From positions 3,443-67,442 of the forward strand of contig NZ_AQUZ01000014.1 of NCBI RefSeq assembly GCF_000372465.1: a stretch of DNA of 64,000 nt, read 5' to 3'. Positions within the stretch are counted from its first letter, which is position 1, and every line of letters begins with the position of its first letter. Shown here in pieces: positions 18,795 through 30,359 of this stretch. The stretch is from Kribbella catacumbae DSM 19601 (lineage in GTDB: Bacteria > Actinomycetota > Actinomycetes > Propionibacteriales > Kribbellaceae). The notes under the pieces were generated by a model that did not search any database, had not been told where the DNA came from, and saw nothing but the letters and a program-made list of their open reading frames with translations. The translations under genes and the position numbers were made by a program.

Positions 18795-18832
18795 CGCCCG
18801 CTCGGCAAGGGCGGGTGCGGCATGCCGTGGTC

Positions 18833-18944
18833 GGGCCCGGACCGCCGCCACTCACGAACCTCGCCTGGCCGGTCCTGGCCAGGCGTGGATGGGCGTGCCT
18901 TGGGCTGTGTAGAGCAGGTTTGTGAGTGGTGGCGGTCCGGGCCC
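18833..18944. repeat. Dispersed palindromic element, copy 1
   Basis: A 29-base arm at 18833-18861 and its reverse complement at 18916-18944 differ at two positions. The core word CCGGACCGCC-N5-CACTCAC is shared with the element at 44686-44847. The interior holds a second perfect hairpin, CGCCTGGCC/GGCCAGGCG, at 18862-18885. Homology to the other copy continues outward to about 18962 (ATGATGTTGGG read on the minus strand). Confidence 0.75.
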
Positions 18945-19021
18945 GCCACCCAACATCATGAGGTCCGGCTGGTGGGTGGGAGTGGTTGACGCAGGAGCGA
19001 CTGGCGGAGGCCGCGTGGGGA

Positions 19022-20629
19022 TCACCAGCGGCCGGCGCCCAACTCCTTGGCGGTTCGCTGGGGAGCGAGTGCGGGGTCGTTGGCTGCGCAGCGGGTGTCT
19101 GCGGTCGGCACTGTCAGGTTGAGGAAGTAGTTGTCGGCTGCTGCGCGGGTACAGGCGGTCCGGTGGTAGACGACGTGGCCGGAGCCCTCGTAGGTGACCA
19201 GTACTGCGTTGCCCAGCTGACGCCTGGCGCTGACGGCCCAGGAGTAGCCAGTGGCCGCGTCGTGGAGGCCGTTCATCATCAGAATGGTCGGCGCGCCTTC
19301 CACGTCGAGCCGGTGCTGAGGGTTGTTGACCTTGCCCGGCCAGCCGATGCACTGGGTCATCGACTGCAGCGCCAGTACGGACGCACGCATCCGCGGAGCC
19401 ACCTTCAGGCTGGTTCGGTACAAGGCGTCCAGCTCGGCGTACCCGTGGATCGGCAGCGACCAGTCCTGGCAGAACTGCGGCCGCACATCCTCCACCAACT
19501 CGACATTGCTCGCACTGCGCTTAGCAGCAGCCGGTACTGCGGGCTGCCGGGTTGCGGTGAGCTCCGCACGGGCAGTGCGCGCGACGGCGGACGGCGTACC
19601 GGTGTGGAGGGAGCTGAGGTACTCACCGAGCTGCACCCAGCGCGGGCGGCTGAAGAAGAACTGAGTGAGGTCGAGCAGGTACCAAGTGCTCACCTTGCTG
19701 CCGTCGGCCGGGTCGACCAGGGTGCCGGCGTCGGCCTTCGCCAGTAGCTCGGCGTACACCTTGGAGACGTCTTGGCCGTGCAGGGCGCAGTTGGTGCTCT
19801 TGCCACACCAGTCGACGAACTGCTGGAACGCGTCCTCGGCGAAGCCGCTCTCGCTGAGCAGGAAGCGCCAGGTGCCGAGGCTGTGGTCCATATTGCCGTC
19901 GTTGACCATCGAGCGGATGCGGTGCGGGAAGAGCTCGGCGTACATCTGGCCCATCAGAGTCCCGTACGACGCGCCGTACCAGTTGAGCTTGTCGGCACCG
20001 AGCGCGGCGCGGACCGCGTCGACATCGCGGGCGACAGAGATGGAGTCGACGTGGTCGTAGAGCGGCCCGGTCTGCTGGCGGCAGTCGGCGGCCAGTTGGC
20101 GGTTGAACTTCACCAGGGCTGCGTACTCCGCGCTGGATCGCGGCAGTATCGTCTCGCCGGGCTGGGACAAGGCGTCGGCCGAGCAGACCACCGGGTGGCT
20201 GCGGGCGACGCCGCGGGGGTCGATGCCGATGATGTCGAAGCTGCGGAGGATCTCTGGGCTGAAGCGGGCGGTCGCGGCCAGAGCCATGCCGACGCCAGAG
20301 CCGCCAGGACCGCCGGGGTTGATGAACAGCGGGCCCTTGGAGGTGGCGGGGTCGTCGGCCGGCCGCTTGGCCAGCGCCAGCACGAAGGTCGCGCCGTCGG
20401 GCTTGCTCCAGTCGACCGGCAGAGTGATCTTGCCGCAGGAGATAGCAGGCACCTCAGGGCAGGGAGCCCAGGTGATCGAGCGAACCGCTTCGCTGGCGGT
20501 GGAGGGGGCCGCCGCGGTCGCAGGGGTGGTGATGCCGGCGAGCAGCAGTAGCCCTGCTCCGGCGGCAGTTAGCCCCCGCAGGCTCAGCCCCGACCTGGTC
20601 GGCTGTCGCTTGGTGGTCCGGCTCGGCAT
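19022..20629 (-). CDS. Secreted alpha/beta hydrolase with TAP-like C-terminus (tripeptidyl aminopeptidase type)
   Basis: 535 residues with a signal peptide (Arg-rich, then LTAAGAGLLLLAGITTPATAAA). The hydrolase core shows the oxyanion region PLFINPGGPGGSGVG, the nucleophile elbow NWYGASYGTLMGQMYAELFP (Ser near residue 221), Asp in LMMNGLHDAATGYSWA and His in GSGHVVYHRTACTRAAADNYF, the typical TAP C-terminal order. Streptomyces relatives (Tap/SlpD/SlpE) remove tripeptides from secreted proteins. Several Cys pairs fit an exported protein. It follows ppa on the same strand, 92 bases away. GTAC tetranucleotides are unusually frequent in this gene. Confidence 0.85.
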   Translation of the reverse strand: MPSRTTKRQPTRSGLSLRGLTAAGAGLLLLAGITTPATAAAPSTASEAVRSITWAPCPEVPAISCGKITLPVDWSKPDGATFVLALAKRPADDPATSKGPLFINPGGPGGSGVGMALAATARFSPEILRSFDIIGIDPRGVARSHPVVCSADALSQPGETILPRSSAEYAALVKFNRQLAADCRQQTGPLYDHVDSISVARDVDAVRAALGADKLNWYGASYGTLMGQMYAELFPHRIRSMVNDGNMDHSLGTWRFLLSESGFAEDAFQQFVDWCGKSTNCALHGQDVSKVYAELLAKADAGTLVDPADGSKVSTWYLLDLTQFFFSRPRWVQLGEYLSSLHTGTPSAVARTARAELTATRQPAVPAAAKRSASNVELVEDVRPQFCQDWSLPIHGYAELDALYRTSLKVAPRMRASVLALQSMTQCIGWPGKVNNPQHRLDVEGAPTILMMNGLHDAATGYSWAVSARRQLGNAVLVTYEGSGHVVYHRTACTRAAADNYFLNLTVPTADTRCAANDPALAPQRTAKELGAGRW

Positions 20630-20721
20630 GGGCGGTCCTTCCGTCGGGGTGCCTGACGGTGCGGAACCTACCGGCTGCGGAGTGCAAGCGGCAGAGTGCC
20701 TGCAGCTAGTTGCAGCAGGCT

Positions 20722-21210
20722 CTAGTGGTGCTCGGTCTTCAGTCGCGCGAAGGAGGCGGTGATCTCGGCCTCGGCGTCGGCGCGGCCGACCCAGGTGGCG
20801 CCCTCGACGGACTTGCCCGGCTCGAGGTCCTTGTAGACCTCGAAGAAGTGCTGGATCTCCAGCCGGTCGAACTCCGGCACGTGGTGGATGTCGCGCAGGT
20901 GCTCCTGGCGCGGGTCACCGGCCGGGACGCAGAGGACCTTGTCGTCCGGGCCCTTCTCGTCGGTCATCCGGAACATGCCGATCGCCCGGGCCTTGATCAG
21001 GCAGCCCGGGAAGGTCGGCTCGGGCAGCAGCACGAGCGCGTCCAGCGGGTCGCCGTCCTGGCCCAGGGTGTCCTCGATGAACCCGTAGTCGGACGGGTAC
21101 TGAGTCGCCGTGAACAGGGTGCGGTCGAGCCGCAATCGGTTCGTCACATGGTCCAGCTCGTACTTGTTGCGGGTGCCCTTGGGGATCTCGATGAAGACGT
21201 CGAACTCCAT
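20722..21210 (-). CDS. ppa: Inorganic pyrophosphatase
   Basis: 162 residues, the normal length of the hexameric family I soluble pyrophosphatase: [30 protein letters not shown], then [29 protein letters not shown] with the metal-binding DGDPLD motif, and the C-terminal KDLEPGKSV. It hydrolyses pyrophosphate and so pulls polymerisation reactions forward. It is divergent from dacB, as in the corresponding mycobacterial block. Confidence 0.97.
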   Translation of the reverse strand: MEFDVFIEIPKGTRNKYELDHVTNRLRLDRTLFTATQYPSDYGFIEDTLGQDGDPLDALVLLPEPTFPGCLIKARAIGMFRMTDEKGPDDKVLCVPAGDPRQEHLRDIHHVPEFDRLEIQHFFEVYKDLEPGKSVEGATWVGRADAEAEITASFARLKTEHH

Positions 21211-21260
21211 ACGGCAGATACTGTCACGGTTCGGACCGATGAAATGACAGGAGCAGCCAG

Positions 21261-22613
21261 GTGGCCCGTCCTCCCCGTGCGGTCTTCGTCACGCTGCTGA
21301 CCGCCGGCGTACTGGCCGGGCTGGTCGGTGGTGCGCAAGCTGCACCCGTCTCGTCGCAGAGCGGTACCGCTGCAGCACCGCTAGTACTCGAGCCTGCCAA
21401 GACAGAGGGAGCCGCGCCGACCGCCGCCGGAGTACAGAGGGCACTGGCAGCTGTTCTGAAGGACCCGTCGCTCGGCAAGCACTTCGGTATCTACGTGTAC
21501 GACGCGTCACGCGGCAAGCCGGTCTTCTCGGTCGGTACTGCGCGTCCGTTCGTCCCTGCGTCGACGATGAAGCTCCTGACGACCGTCTCGGCACTGGAGG
21601 CCCTCGGCCCGGACCACCGCTTCACGACGAAGGTGGTGCGCTCCGGCAGCTCGATCGTCCTGGTCGGCGGCGGCGACCCGCTGCTGGTGACCAAGCGGCC
21701 GAAGGACCCACTGGCCTTCCCGGCCCGCGCCTCCCTCCAGGACCTCGCAGCCAGTACTGCGAAGGCGCTGCGCGCTGCTGGAGTGGCCAGCGTCACGCTC
21801 GGGTACGACGCGAGCCTTTTCACCGGCCCTGCGGCCAACGCCAAGTGGGAGCCGAACTACCTCACCGAGGGCATCGCTGCTCGGACGTCGGCGCTCTGGG
21901 TGAACCAGGGGCGCCTGACTCCTGGCATGGCGAAACGGGCTGACTCGCCGGCCCTGGCGGCAGCGACAGCGTTCGCGGCCGAGCTGCGGACCCTGGGGAT
22001 CAAGGCGACCGGGCTCAAGCCGGTAGTAGCTCCGGCCGGTGCTACGGCTGTCGCTCAGGTGGACTCGGCGACGCTCGGGGATCTCGTCGAGCACGTCAAC
22101 CTGCACAGCGACAACGACGGCGCTGAGGTACTACTGCGGCACGTCGGGCTGGCGACCAAGAACGGTGGCTCCTATGCAGGCGGTCTCGCCGGGCTGCGCG
22201 CCACACTCACCAAGCTCGGTCTGGATGTCAGCAAGGCGCGGTTCGAGGACGGCAGCGGCCTGTCCCGCACGAACCTGGTGCCGCTCGACGTACTGGCTGG
22301 GGCTGTTCGGGTGGCGACCGCTGAGGACAAGCCGCAGTTGCGGCACCTGCTGACCGGGCTGCCCGTTGCTGGGTTCAACGGGAGCCTCGAAGAGCGCTTC
22401 GCGGGCCCGGGGACTGCTGCCGGCACTGGGATGGTTCGGGCGAAGACAGGCACTCTCACCAGCGTCCACTCGCTGGCCGGCTATGTCCGGGACAAGGCGG
22501 GGACCCTGCTGGTCTTCGCAGTAGCCACGGACAGCTCCCCAGCAGCCAAGGCGCTGGACGCCCGCGCGGCGCTGGACCGGGCAGCAGCCGCACTGGCTGC
22601 CTGCGGCTGCTGA
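21261..22613 (+). CDS. dacB: D-alanyl-D-alanine carboxypeptidase/endopeptidase (PBP4 family)
   Basis: 450 residues, GTG start. A signal peptide ([22 protein letters not shown]) is followed by the class C penicillin-binding-protein fold with SxxK in [12 protein letters not shown] (Ser about 101), SxN in [15 protein letters not shown] (about 282) and KTG in [17 protein letters not shown] (about 395). It trims D-Ala or cuts cross-links in peptidoglycan outside the membrane. Position between ppa and the DUF2342 gene matches the core block of other actinobacteria. GTA-CTG codon pairs are frequent. Confidence 0.93.
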   Translation: MARPPRAVFVTLLTAGVLAGLVGGAQAAPVSSQSGTAAAPLVLEPAKTEGAAPTAAGVQRALAAVLKDPSLGKHFGIYVYDASRGKPVFSVGTARPFVPASTMKLLTTVSALEALGPDHRFTTKVVRSGSSIVLVGGGDPLLVTKRPKDPLAFPARASLQDLAASTAKALRAAGVASVTLGYDASLFTGPAANAKWEPNYLTEGIAARTSALWVNQGRLTPGMAKRADSPALAAATAFAAELRTLGIKATGLKPVVAPAGATAVAQVDSATLGDLVEHVNLHSDNDGAEVLLRHVGLATKNGGSYAGGLAGLRATLTKLGLDVSKARFEDGSGLSRTNLVPLDVLAGAVRVATAEDKPQLRHLLTGLPVAGFNGSLEERFAGPGTAAGTGMVRAKTGTLTSVHSLAGYVRDKAGTLLVFAVATDSSPAAKALDARAALDRAAAALAACGC

Positions 22614-22686
22614 CCATGTGCAGCACAGGGCGCAGGACCAGACACACGACAAGGCGCATGTTGGGACATGCCACTAGGGTCGATGT

Positions 22687-23781
22687 ATGAGTACGGCTGA
22701 AGGTAGTACCGCGGCTGAGATGGTCGACTGGCAGCTGGCGACAGGTGTGGCTCGCAAGCTGCTCCGGCCGGGGCCGGCGGTCAGTCGAGCCGAAGCGGAC
22801 CAGGTGGTGGCCGAGCTGCGGCAGTTCGCGGCCGACTCGGAGCACCACGTGCGGGACTTCACCGGGCTCCAGGCGACCTCCGCCACGGCGCCCGTGGTGA
22901 TCGTGGACCGCCCGGGCTGGGTGCAGGCTAACGCTGACGGGTTCAGGACCGTGTTGAAGCCGCTGGCCGACAAGCTGCGGGAGAAGCAGGAGCGCACCGG
23001 CGGGCTGTCGTCCGCTGTCGGCTCCCGCGTCACCGCCATCGAGGCCGGCGCACTACTGGCCTTCCTCTCTTCCCGGGTGCTCGGGCAGTTCGATCCGTTC
23101 TACCCGTCGGAGCCTGACCCGGCTCGTCCCGACCTGACCGGGCGGCTGCTGCTCGTCGCGCCGAACGTCATGCACGTGGAGTCCGAGCTGGGCGTAGTGC
23201 CGCGGGACTTCCGGTTGTGGGTCTGCCTGCACGAGGAGACGCACCGGGTGCAGTTCACCGCCGTACCGTGGCTGCGGGATCACCTGCGGTCGGAGATCGC
23301 GTTGTTCCTGGATCAGGCGGAGCTGGACGCGTCGGCGTACGCGGCGATGTTCCGGGAGGCCGTGCAGCGGCTGGGGCGGTCGGTGAAGGGCGAGGCCGAG
23401 CTGAGCCTGGTCGACCTCATGCAGTCGCCGGAGCAGCGGGCGGTGCTGGACCGGCTGACGGCGGTGATGTCGTTGCTGGAAGGGCACGCGGACTTCGTGA
23501 TGGACGGTGTCGGGCCGAGTGTGATCCCGACCGTCGACACGATCCGGTCCAAATTCACCTCGCGCCGGACGGGCGGCAGCCCGCTCGACCAGTTGCTGAA
23601 GCGGCTGCTCGGGCTGGACGCGAAGATGCGGCAGTACCAGGACGGTGCCGCCTTCGTCCGGCAAGTGGTGGACCGTGTCGGGATGGACGGCTTCAACCGG
23701 ATCTGGACCGGGCCCAACACGCTTCCCACCAAGAACGAGATCGCCAACCCCGATGCCTGGATCACCAGACTCCACGGCTGA
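22687..23781 (+). CDS. Zinc-dependent metalloprotease-like protein (DUF2342)
   Basis: 364 residues. The actinobacterial DUF2342 family is annotated as a zinc metalloprotease or as F420-biosynthesis associated. The metal motif HEETH is present in [24 protein letters not shown] (about residue 182), and a second conserved block [14 protein letters not shown] follows. The C-terminus has [26 protein letters not shown] and ends [11 protein letters not shown], as is usual for the family. No signal peptide. It always sits beside tilS and hpt in actinobacteria, but its substrate is unknown. Its stop codon overlaps the AAGGAGGG that precedes tilS. Confidence 0.85.
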   Translation: MSTAEGSTAAEMVDWQLATGVARKLLRPGPAVSRAEADQVVAELRQFAADSEHHVRDFTGLQATSATAPVVIVDRPGWVQANADGFRTVLKPLADKLREKQERTGGLSSAVGSRVTAIEAGALLAFLSSRVLGQFDPFYPSEPDPARPDLTGRLLLVAPNVMHVESELGVVPRDFRLWVCLHEETHRVQFTAVPWLRDHLRSEIALFLDQAELDASAYAAMFREAVQRLGRSVKGEAELSLVDLMQSPEQRAVLDRLTAVMSLLEGHADFVMDGVGPSVIPTVDTIRSKFTSRRTGGSPLDQLLKRLLGLDAKMRQYQDGAAFVRQVVDRVGMDGFNRIWTGPNTLPTKNEIANPDAWITRLHG

Positions 23782-23789
23782 AGGAGGGC

Positions 23790-23834
23790 ATGGCGAGCCC
23801 GCTGCGCCGCGGGCTCGCCTGCACCCCTCTGTAG
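23790..23834 (+). other. 14-codon leader ORF with a strong ribosome binding site before tilS
   Basis: AAGGAGGG at 23781-23788 is followed by ATG at 23790 and a 14-codon frame ([14 protein letters not shown]) ending in TAG at 23832. This frame is not the tilS frame. It could be a leader peptide that couples translation to tilS, or the original tilS start displaced by an indel. A perfect 10-bp stem (23793-23818) lies within it. Confidence 0.45.
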
Positions 23835-23848
23835 CGCGGGTGCGCGAG
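23793..23848. repeat. Two consecutive hairpins across the tilS start
   Basis: GCGAGCCCGC and GCGGGCTCGC form a perfect 10-bp stem with a 6-base loop (23793-23818). Overlapping it, CTCGC-CT-GCACCC pairs with GGGTGC-GCGAG at 23814-23848. The second would sequester the GTG start proposed for tilS. Confidence 0.65.
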
Positions 23849-24802
23849 GCCGTGCGTAGCGCGCTGGCCGACTTGCCGCACGGGACGACTGTGCTGGTTG
23901 CCTGCTCCGGCGGGGCTGACTCGTTGGCGTTGGCGGCAGCGACCGCCTTCGAGGCTCCGAAGCTTGGAGTGACCGCTGGAGCTGTGGTTGTCGACCACGG
24001 GCTTCAGGTGGGTTCCAAGCAGACTGCGGAGATAGCTGCTGAGCAGTGTCGAGGCTTGGGGCTCGAGCCGGTGCAGGTGCGGGCAGTAGAGGTCGGGACT
24101 GACGGGGGACCCGAGGGAGCCGCCAGGACAGCCCGGTACGACGCCCTGCGGGCTGCGGCCGACGAGCTTGGCGCAGACGTCGTCCTGCTGGCTCACACCC
24201 GCGACGACCAGGCAGAGACCGTCCTGCTCGGTCTTGCCCGTGGTTCGGGCGCCCGCTCACTAGCCGGGATGGCACCAGTGGCCGGGCTGCTCCGTCGACC
24301 GCTGCTGGAGGTCCCCCGGAGTACTACGGCCGCCGCCTGCATCGCGTCGGGTCTGCGCCCGTGGCACGACCCGCACAACGACGACCCGCAGTACAGGCGG
24401 GTCCGGGTGCGTCACGAGGTGTTACCGGTACTGGAAGAGGCGCTAGGGCCCGGCGTGACGGAAGCACTGGCCCGTACTGCGGGGCTGTTGCGCGCCGACG
24501 CGGACGCGCTCGACGTACTGGCTGCTGACCTGGCAGAGACCGCCGTACGGCATGCCGAGTCGGAAGTGGTCTGCGACGTCGGGGCGCTGGAGGGGGAGCC
24601 CACGGCACTCCGGACCCGAGTACTACGGCAGGCAGCCCTGGAAGCTGGTTGCCGTGCCAATGACCTCAGCGCGGGACACGTCGCGGCGGTCGACGCGCTC
24701 ATCACCGACTGGCGCGGCCAGCGCTGGATCGACCTCCCGCAAGGGGTTCGCGCGGTTCGTAGGGCTGGATTCCTCTTCTTGGGTGCAGGTGTGACAGGCT
24801 GA
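23840..24802 (+). CDS. tilS: tRNA(Ile)-lysidine synthetase
   Basis: About 320 residues from the GTG at 23840. The N-type ATP pyrophosphatase loop [17 protein letters not shown] and the downstream [37 protein letters not shown] and [10 protein letters not shown] motifs identify TilS, which converts the CAU anticodon of tRNA-Ile to lysidine-AU. The start is uncertain: family-like residues ([12 protein letters not shown]) begin upstream of this GTG in the same frame, yet no ATG or GTG precedes them there, and the only ATG with a good binding site (23790) is out of frame. hpt follows by 4 bases. Confidence 0.9.
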   Translation: MREAVRSALADLPHGTTVLVACSGGADSLALAAATAFEAPKLGVTAGAVVVDHGLQVGSKQTAEIAAEQCRGLGLEPVQVRAVEVGTDGGPEGAARTARYDALRAAADELGADVVLLAHTRDDQAETVLLGLARGSGARSLAGMAPVAGLLRRPLLEVPRSTTAAACIASGLRPWHDPHNDDPQYRRVRVRHEVLPVLEEALGPGVTEALARTAGLLRADADALDVLAADLAETAVRHAESEVVCDVGALEGEPTALRTRVLRQAALEAGCRANDLSAGHVAAVDALITDWRGQRWIDLPQGVRAVRRAGFLFLGAGVTG

Positions 24803-24806
24803 GCTC

Positions 24807-25358
24807 GTGGATGCGTCGGACATCGAGAAGGACCTGGCCCAGATTCACTTCACCGAGGAGCAGATCCAGGCGAAGTTACAGGAGCTGGCCCGGCGGATCG
24901 AGCAGGACTACGAGGGCAAGGACCTGCTGATCATCGGGGTCCTGCGGGGCGCCGTGATGGTGATGGCCGACCTCGCCCGTTCGTTCAGCCGCAGTGTCGA
25001 GATGGACTGGATGGCGGTCTCTTCCTACGGCTCCGGAACGAAGTCGTCCGGGGTGGTCCGGATCCAGAAGGACCTGGACACCGACATCACCAACCGGCAC
25101 GTGCTGATCGTCGAGGACATCATCGACACCGGCCTGACGCTGACCTGGCTGGTCAGCAACCTGCAGTCCCGCAAGCCCGCCTCGCTGGAGATCTGCACCG
25201 CGTTCCGCAAGCCGGACGCGGCCAAGATGGCGGTCCCGGTGAAGTACGTCGGACTGGAGCTGCCGGACGAGTTCGTGGTCGGCTACGGCCTCGACTACGC
25301 GGAGAAGTACCGCAACCTGCGCTGCGTGGCGACGCTCGCCCCGCACGTCTACTCCTGA
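24807..25358 (+). CDS. hpt: Hypoxanthine phosphoribosyltransferase
   Basis: 183 residues, GTG start. The PRPP-binding motif VLIVEDIIDTGLTLTWL (about 98-114), the loop VSSYGSGTKSSG and the base-binding C-terminal PDEFVVGYGLDYAEKYRNL are all intact. It salvages hypoxanthine and guanine to IMP and GMP with PRPP. Directly downstream of tilS (4-base gap) and upstream of ftsH, as in most Gram-positive bacteria. Confidence 0.96.
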   Translation: MDASDIEKDLAQIHFTEEQIQAKLQELARRIEQDYEGKDLLIIGVLRGAVMVMADLARSFSRSVEMDWMAVSSYGSGTKSSGVVRIQKDLDTDITNRHVLIVEDIIDTGLTLTWLVSNLQSRKPASLEICTAFRKPDAAKMAVPVKYVGLELPDEFVVGYGLDYAEKYRNLRCVATLAPHVYS

Positions 25359-25541
25359 CTACCCTTACGGGCTGACCCGTCAGGCGCTTGGTGACAGGCT
25401 GTAGACAGGGTCGTACCGTCGTTCGGTGACCCTCGTGGTGGGCACGCTTGCCCGGCACGAGACACTTGGACTGGTATTACCGTCACAAGGCCGTTATCCC
25501 GGGCCTGCTGAGCTAGGAGGGACGGGGCGCCAGCCCTGATC

Positions 25542-27572
<2,031 letters not shown>

Positions 27573-27575
27573 TCG

Positions 27576-28148
27576 GTGACCTCGCCGAAATTCGATCACG
27601 ACCGGGCCGCGGCCGCGATCCGGGAGCTGCTGATCGCGATCGGCGAGGACCCGGATCGAGAAGGCCTGAAGGAAACCCCGGACCGGGTCGCGCGCTCGTA
27701 CGCCGAGATCGCGGCCGGGCTGGGGCAGGCCGCCGAAGACGTCCTCACCACCACGTTCGAGCTGAGCCACGACGAACTGATCCTGGTCAAGGACATCGAG
27801 GTCTGGTCCCTCTGCGAACATCATTTGGTCCCATTCACCGGGGTGGCTCATGTCGGCTACATTCCGGGCGATGACGGGCGGATCACCGGGCTGTCGAAGC
27901 TGGCCCGGCTGGTGGATGTCTACGCCAAGCGCCCGCAGGTCCAGGAGCGGCTGACGACCCAGGTCGCGGAGTCGCTGGTGGAGTTGCTGAAGCCGCGCGG
28001 CGTGATCGTCGTGATCGAGTGCGAGCACCTGTGCATGACGATGCGCGGCGTCCGGAAACCGGGCGCCAAGACGATCACCTCGGCGGTCCGCGGCCAGCTC
28101 CGCAACCCGGTCACCCGGGCCGAGGCGATGAGCCTGATCGTCGGCTGA
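27576..28148 (+). CDS. folE: GTP cyclohydrolase I
   Basis: 190 residues, GTG start. Zinc ligands are Cys and His in [21 protein letters not shown] and Cys in [18 protein letters not shown]; the substrate loop and [22 protein letters not shown] are conserved. It turns GTP into dihydroneopterin triphosphate, the first step of folate synthesis. It starts 3 bases after ftsH. The rest of the folate genes follow after an intervening secreted protease gene. Confidence 0.97.
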   Translation: MTSPKFDHDRAAAAIRELLIAIGEDPDREGLKETPDRVARSYAEIAAGLGQAAEDVLTTTFELSHDELILVKDIEVWSLCEHHLVPFTGVAHVGYIPGDDGRITGLSKLARLVDVYAKRPQVQERLTTQVAESLVELLKPRGVIVVIECEHLCMTMRGVRKPGAKTITSAVRGQLRNPVTRAEAMSLIVG

Positions 28149-28286
28149 CAGGTCGTCCGTAGCCTCGACGGGCCCCGGCTCGTTGAACTTCCGAAGCTGT
28201 TGCCCATGGACATTCCGTGTCCGAACGCCTACGGTCCGTAGTGGCGTTCTGACTCGGGTGCAGGGCGCCAGCGTGAGGAGGACGGT

Positions 28287-29420
28287 ATGTCAGGGCGTTT
28301 TCGGGTCGGCGCCGCGCTTACGGGGATCGTTGTACTGACGGCCGCCGGACTGATCGCGGCGAACGGCGCGCAGGCGGATGCCCCGGTCGGTACTCCGAAG
28401 CTGCCTACCGCGGACCAGCAGTTGCTGCAGGTCCAGGACCAGGCGCAGGCGCTGGAGGGCCAACTCGGCTCCCGGGTCGTCGGCAGCTATCTCGACGGCG
28501 CCGGAGACCTGGTGGTCTCGGTCTCCGACCAGGCCACCGCGGACCTGGTCCGGCAGGCCGGCGCGATCCCCAAACTCGTCGACTACACCCTCGAGCAGCT
28601 GCTCAAGGTGCAGGCCGAGCTCGACGACGTGGCCACCAGTTCGAGCGCGGGCCGGGTCAAGTCCTGGTACGTCGACCCGATCAGCGGCACCGTCGTGGTC
28701 ACCGCGCCGAGTGGCGTCCGGGACTCGATCACCCAGCGGTTCCTCCGCAAGGCGAAGGCCAACGGCGGCAAGGTGACGCTGCGCCGGACGCGTGGTGCCG
28801 TCACCACCACCGACGAGCAGTTCGGGCTGCTGGGCGGCTACCAGGTCGACAAGAACACCGGCTACACCTGCTCACTCGGCTTCAACGCCCAGACGAACGA
28901 CGGCGGCCGGATCTTCCTCACCGCGGGGCACTGTACGGCGGGCAAGCCGTCCTTCTCCCGCAACGGCTACGTCATCGGCAACACCCGCAGCTCCAGCTTC
29001 CCCGGCAACGACTTCGGCACGGTCAGCGTGATCGAGGGCTGGGACCAGCAGGGCCGGGTCGAGCGCTGGGGTGCGAACGACGTCCAGGTCCGCGGCGTCG
29101 CGGACGCGATGGTCGGGGCCGAGCTGTGCAAGTCCGGCAAGAGCACCGGCTGGACCTGCGGCAAGATCGTGGCGCGCAACGTGACCGTGAACTACGGCGG
29201 CAACAAGGTCGTCCGCGGTCTCATCCAGCACACGGCGTGCGTCGAGTCCGGTGACTCCGGCGGCGCCAACATGACCGGCGACTACGCGCAGGGAATCACC
29301 AGTGGCGCGGCCTTGATCAGCGGGCAGTGCCTCGACAAACATGGACAGGCCAACGAGTCCTACTCACAACCGATCGGTGAGGCGCTGTCCGCTAGCGGCG
29401 CCTCGCTGGTACTGGGTTAG
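28287..29420 (+). CDS. Secreted S1 family serine protease (streptogrisin/alpha-lytic type) with pro-domain
   Basis: 377 residues: signal peptide ending ANGAQADAP, an alpha-lytic-type pro-region (about 40-170) that acts as a folding chaperone, then a mature domain from about QFGLLGGYQVDKNTG. The catalytic triad is visible: His in FLTAGHCTAG (about 214), Asp in GNDFGTVSV (about 241) and Ser in CVESGDSGGANMTGD (about 322). Cys pairs match streptogrisins. It lies between folE and folP on the same strand but has its own 138-base leader and is functionally unrelated to folate, so it is probably an insertion into the block. Confidence 0.9.
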   Translation: MSGRFRVGAALTGIVVLTAAGLIAANGAQADAPVGTPKLPTADQQLLQVQDQAQALEGQLGSRVVGSYLDGAGDLVVSVSDQATADLVRQAGAIPKLVDYTLEQLLKVQAELDDVATSSSAGRVKSWYVDPISGTVVVTAPSGVRDSITQRFLRKAKANGGKVTLRRTRGAVTTTDEQFGLLGGYQVDKNTGYTCSLGFNAQTNDGGRIFLTAGHCTAGKPSFSRNGYVIGNTRSSSFPGNDFGTVSVIEGWDQQGRVERWGANDVQVRGVADAMVGAELCKSGKSTGWTCGKIVARNVTVNYGGNKVVRGLIQHTACVESGDSGGANMTGDYAQGITSGAALISGQCLDKHGQANESYSQPIGEALSASGASLVLG

Positions 29421-29501
29421 CGGCCCCGGGCAGGAGCCCGGAGCCGATGGGGGCCTGGTACCTAGGTGGGGTAGTTCGGGCGCGGCCACTACGGTGGTCG
29501 A

Positions 29502-30359
29502 GTGCGAACTGCCCCACCGAATCATGTCGAAGGCCTGCCTGCACCGGATCGCTGTCTGGTGATGGGCGTCGTCAACGTGACCCCGGACTCGTTTTCCGAC
29601 GGCGGTGAGTGGTTCGAACCGTCGGCCGCGATCAAGCACGGCCGTGAGTTGCTGGCCGAAGGAGCCGACCTGCTCGACGTCGGCGGCGAGTCGACCCGGC
29701 CGGGTGCCGAGCGGCCCGCGCCCGCCGAGGAGCTCCGCCGGGTGCTGCCGGTGATCGAGGCGCTGGCCGCCGAAGGCGCGCTGATCTCGATCGACACGAT
29801 GCGCGCCGACGTCGCCGCCCTCGCGCTGGACGCCGGCGCCGTGATGGTGAACGACGTCTCCGGCGGGCTGGCCGACCCGGAGATGCTCGGCCTGGTGGCC
29901 GCCCGCAATACGCCGTACGTGTGCATGCATTGGCGCGGGCACTCCGCGGACATGCAGCAGCGAGCGCAGTACGACGATGTGGTGGCCGAGGTGGTCGCCG
30001 AGCTCGCGGTGCGACTGGAGGCGATCAGTGAAGCTGGAGTGGACTTGAACCGGGTCGCGCTGGACCCCGGACTGGGCTTCGCCAAGAACTCGGAACACAA
30101 CTGGGAGGTACTGCGGCGGCTGCGCGAGTTCGCGGTACTGGGACAGCCTTTGCTGATCGGTGCCTCGCGGAAGGCGTTCCTGGGTAGGCTGCTCGCCGAC
30201 GAGGAGACCGGCGAGCCGAGACCGGCCGTACGACGAGACGACGCCAGCGCGGCCGTCTCCGCCCTCGCCGCCGCTGCCGGCGCCTGGTGTGTCAGGGCCC
30301 ACGCGGTGGCGCCGAGTGCGGATGCGGTGCGGGTTGCGCGCCGGTGGGGAGCGGTATGA
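29502..30359 (+). CDS. folP: Dihydropteroate synthase
   Basis: 285 residues, GTG start. Both DHPS signatures are present: VMGVVNVTPDSFSDGG and GADLLDVGGESTRPGA, with the later IDTMRADVAALAL, MVNDVSGG and GASRKAFLG blocks. It joins p-aminobenzoate to the pterin pyrophosphate and is the sulfonamide target. Its TGA overlaps the next ATG (ATGA), starting a chain of coupled genes. Confidence 0.96.
   Translation: MRTAPPNHVEGLPAPDRCLVMGVVNVTPDSFSDGGEWFEPSAAIKHGRELLAEGADLLDVGGESTRPGAERPAPAEELRRVLPVIEALAAEGALISIDTMRADVAALALDAGAVMVNDVSGGLADPEMLGLVAARNTPYVCMHWRGHSADMQQRAQYDDVVAEVVAELAVRLEAISEAGVDLNRVALDPGLGFAKNSEHNWEVLRRLREFAVLGQPLLIGASRKAFLGRLLADEETGEPRPAVRRDDASAAVSALAAAAGAWCVRAHAVAPSADAVRVARRWGAV

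Noticed and set aside
18747..18798. Start of a CRISPR-like or minisatellite array
   Set aside because: Only two direct copies without spacers; no cas genes anywhere in the window.
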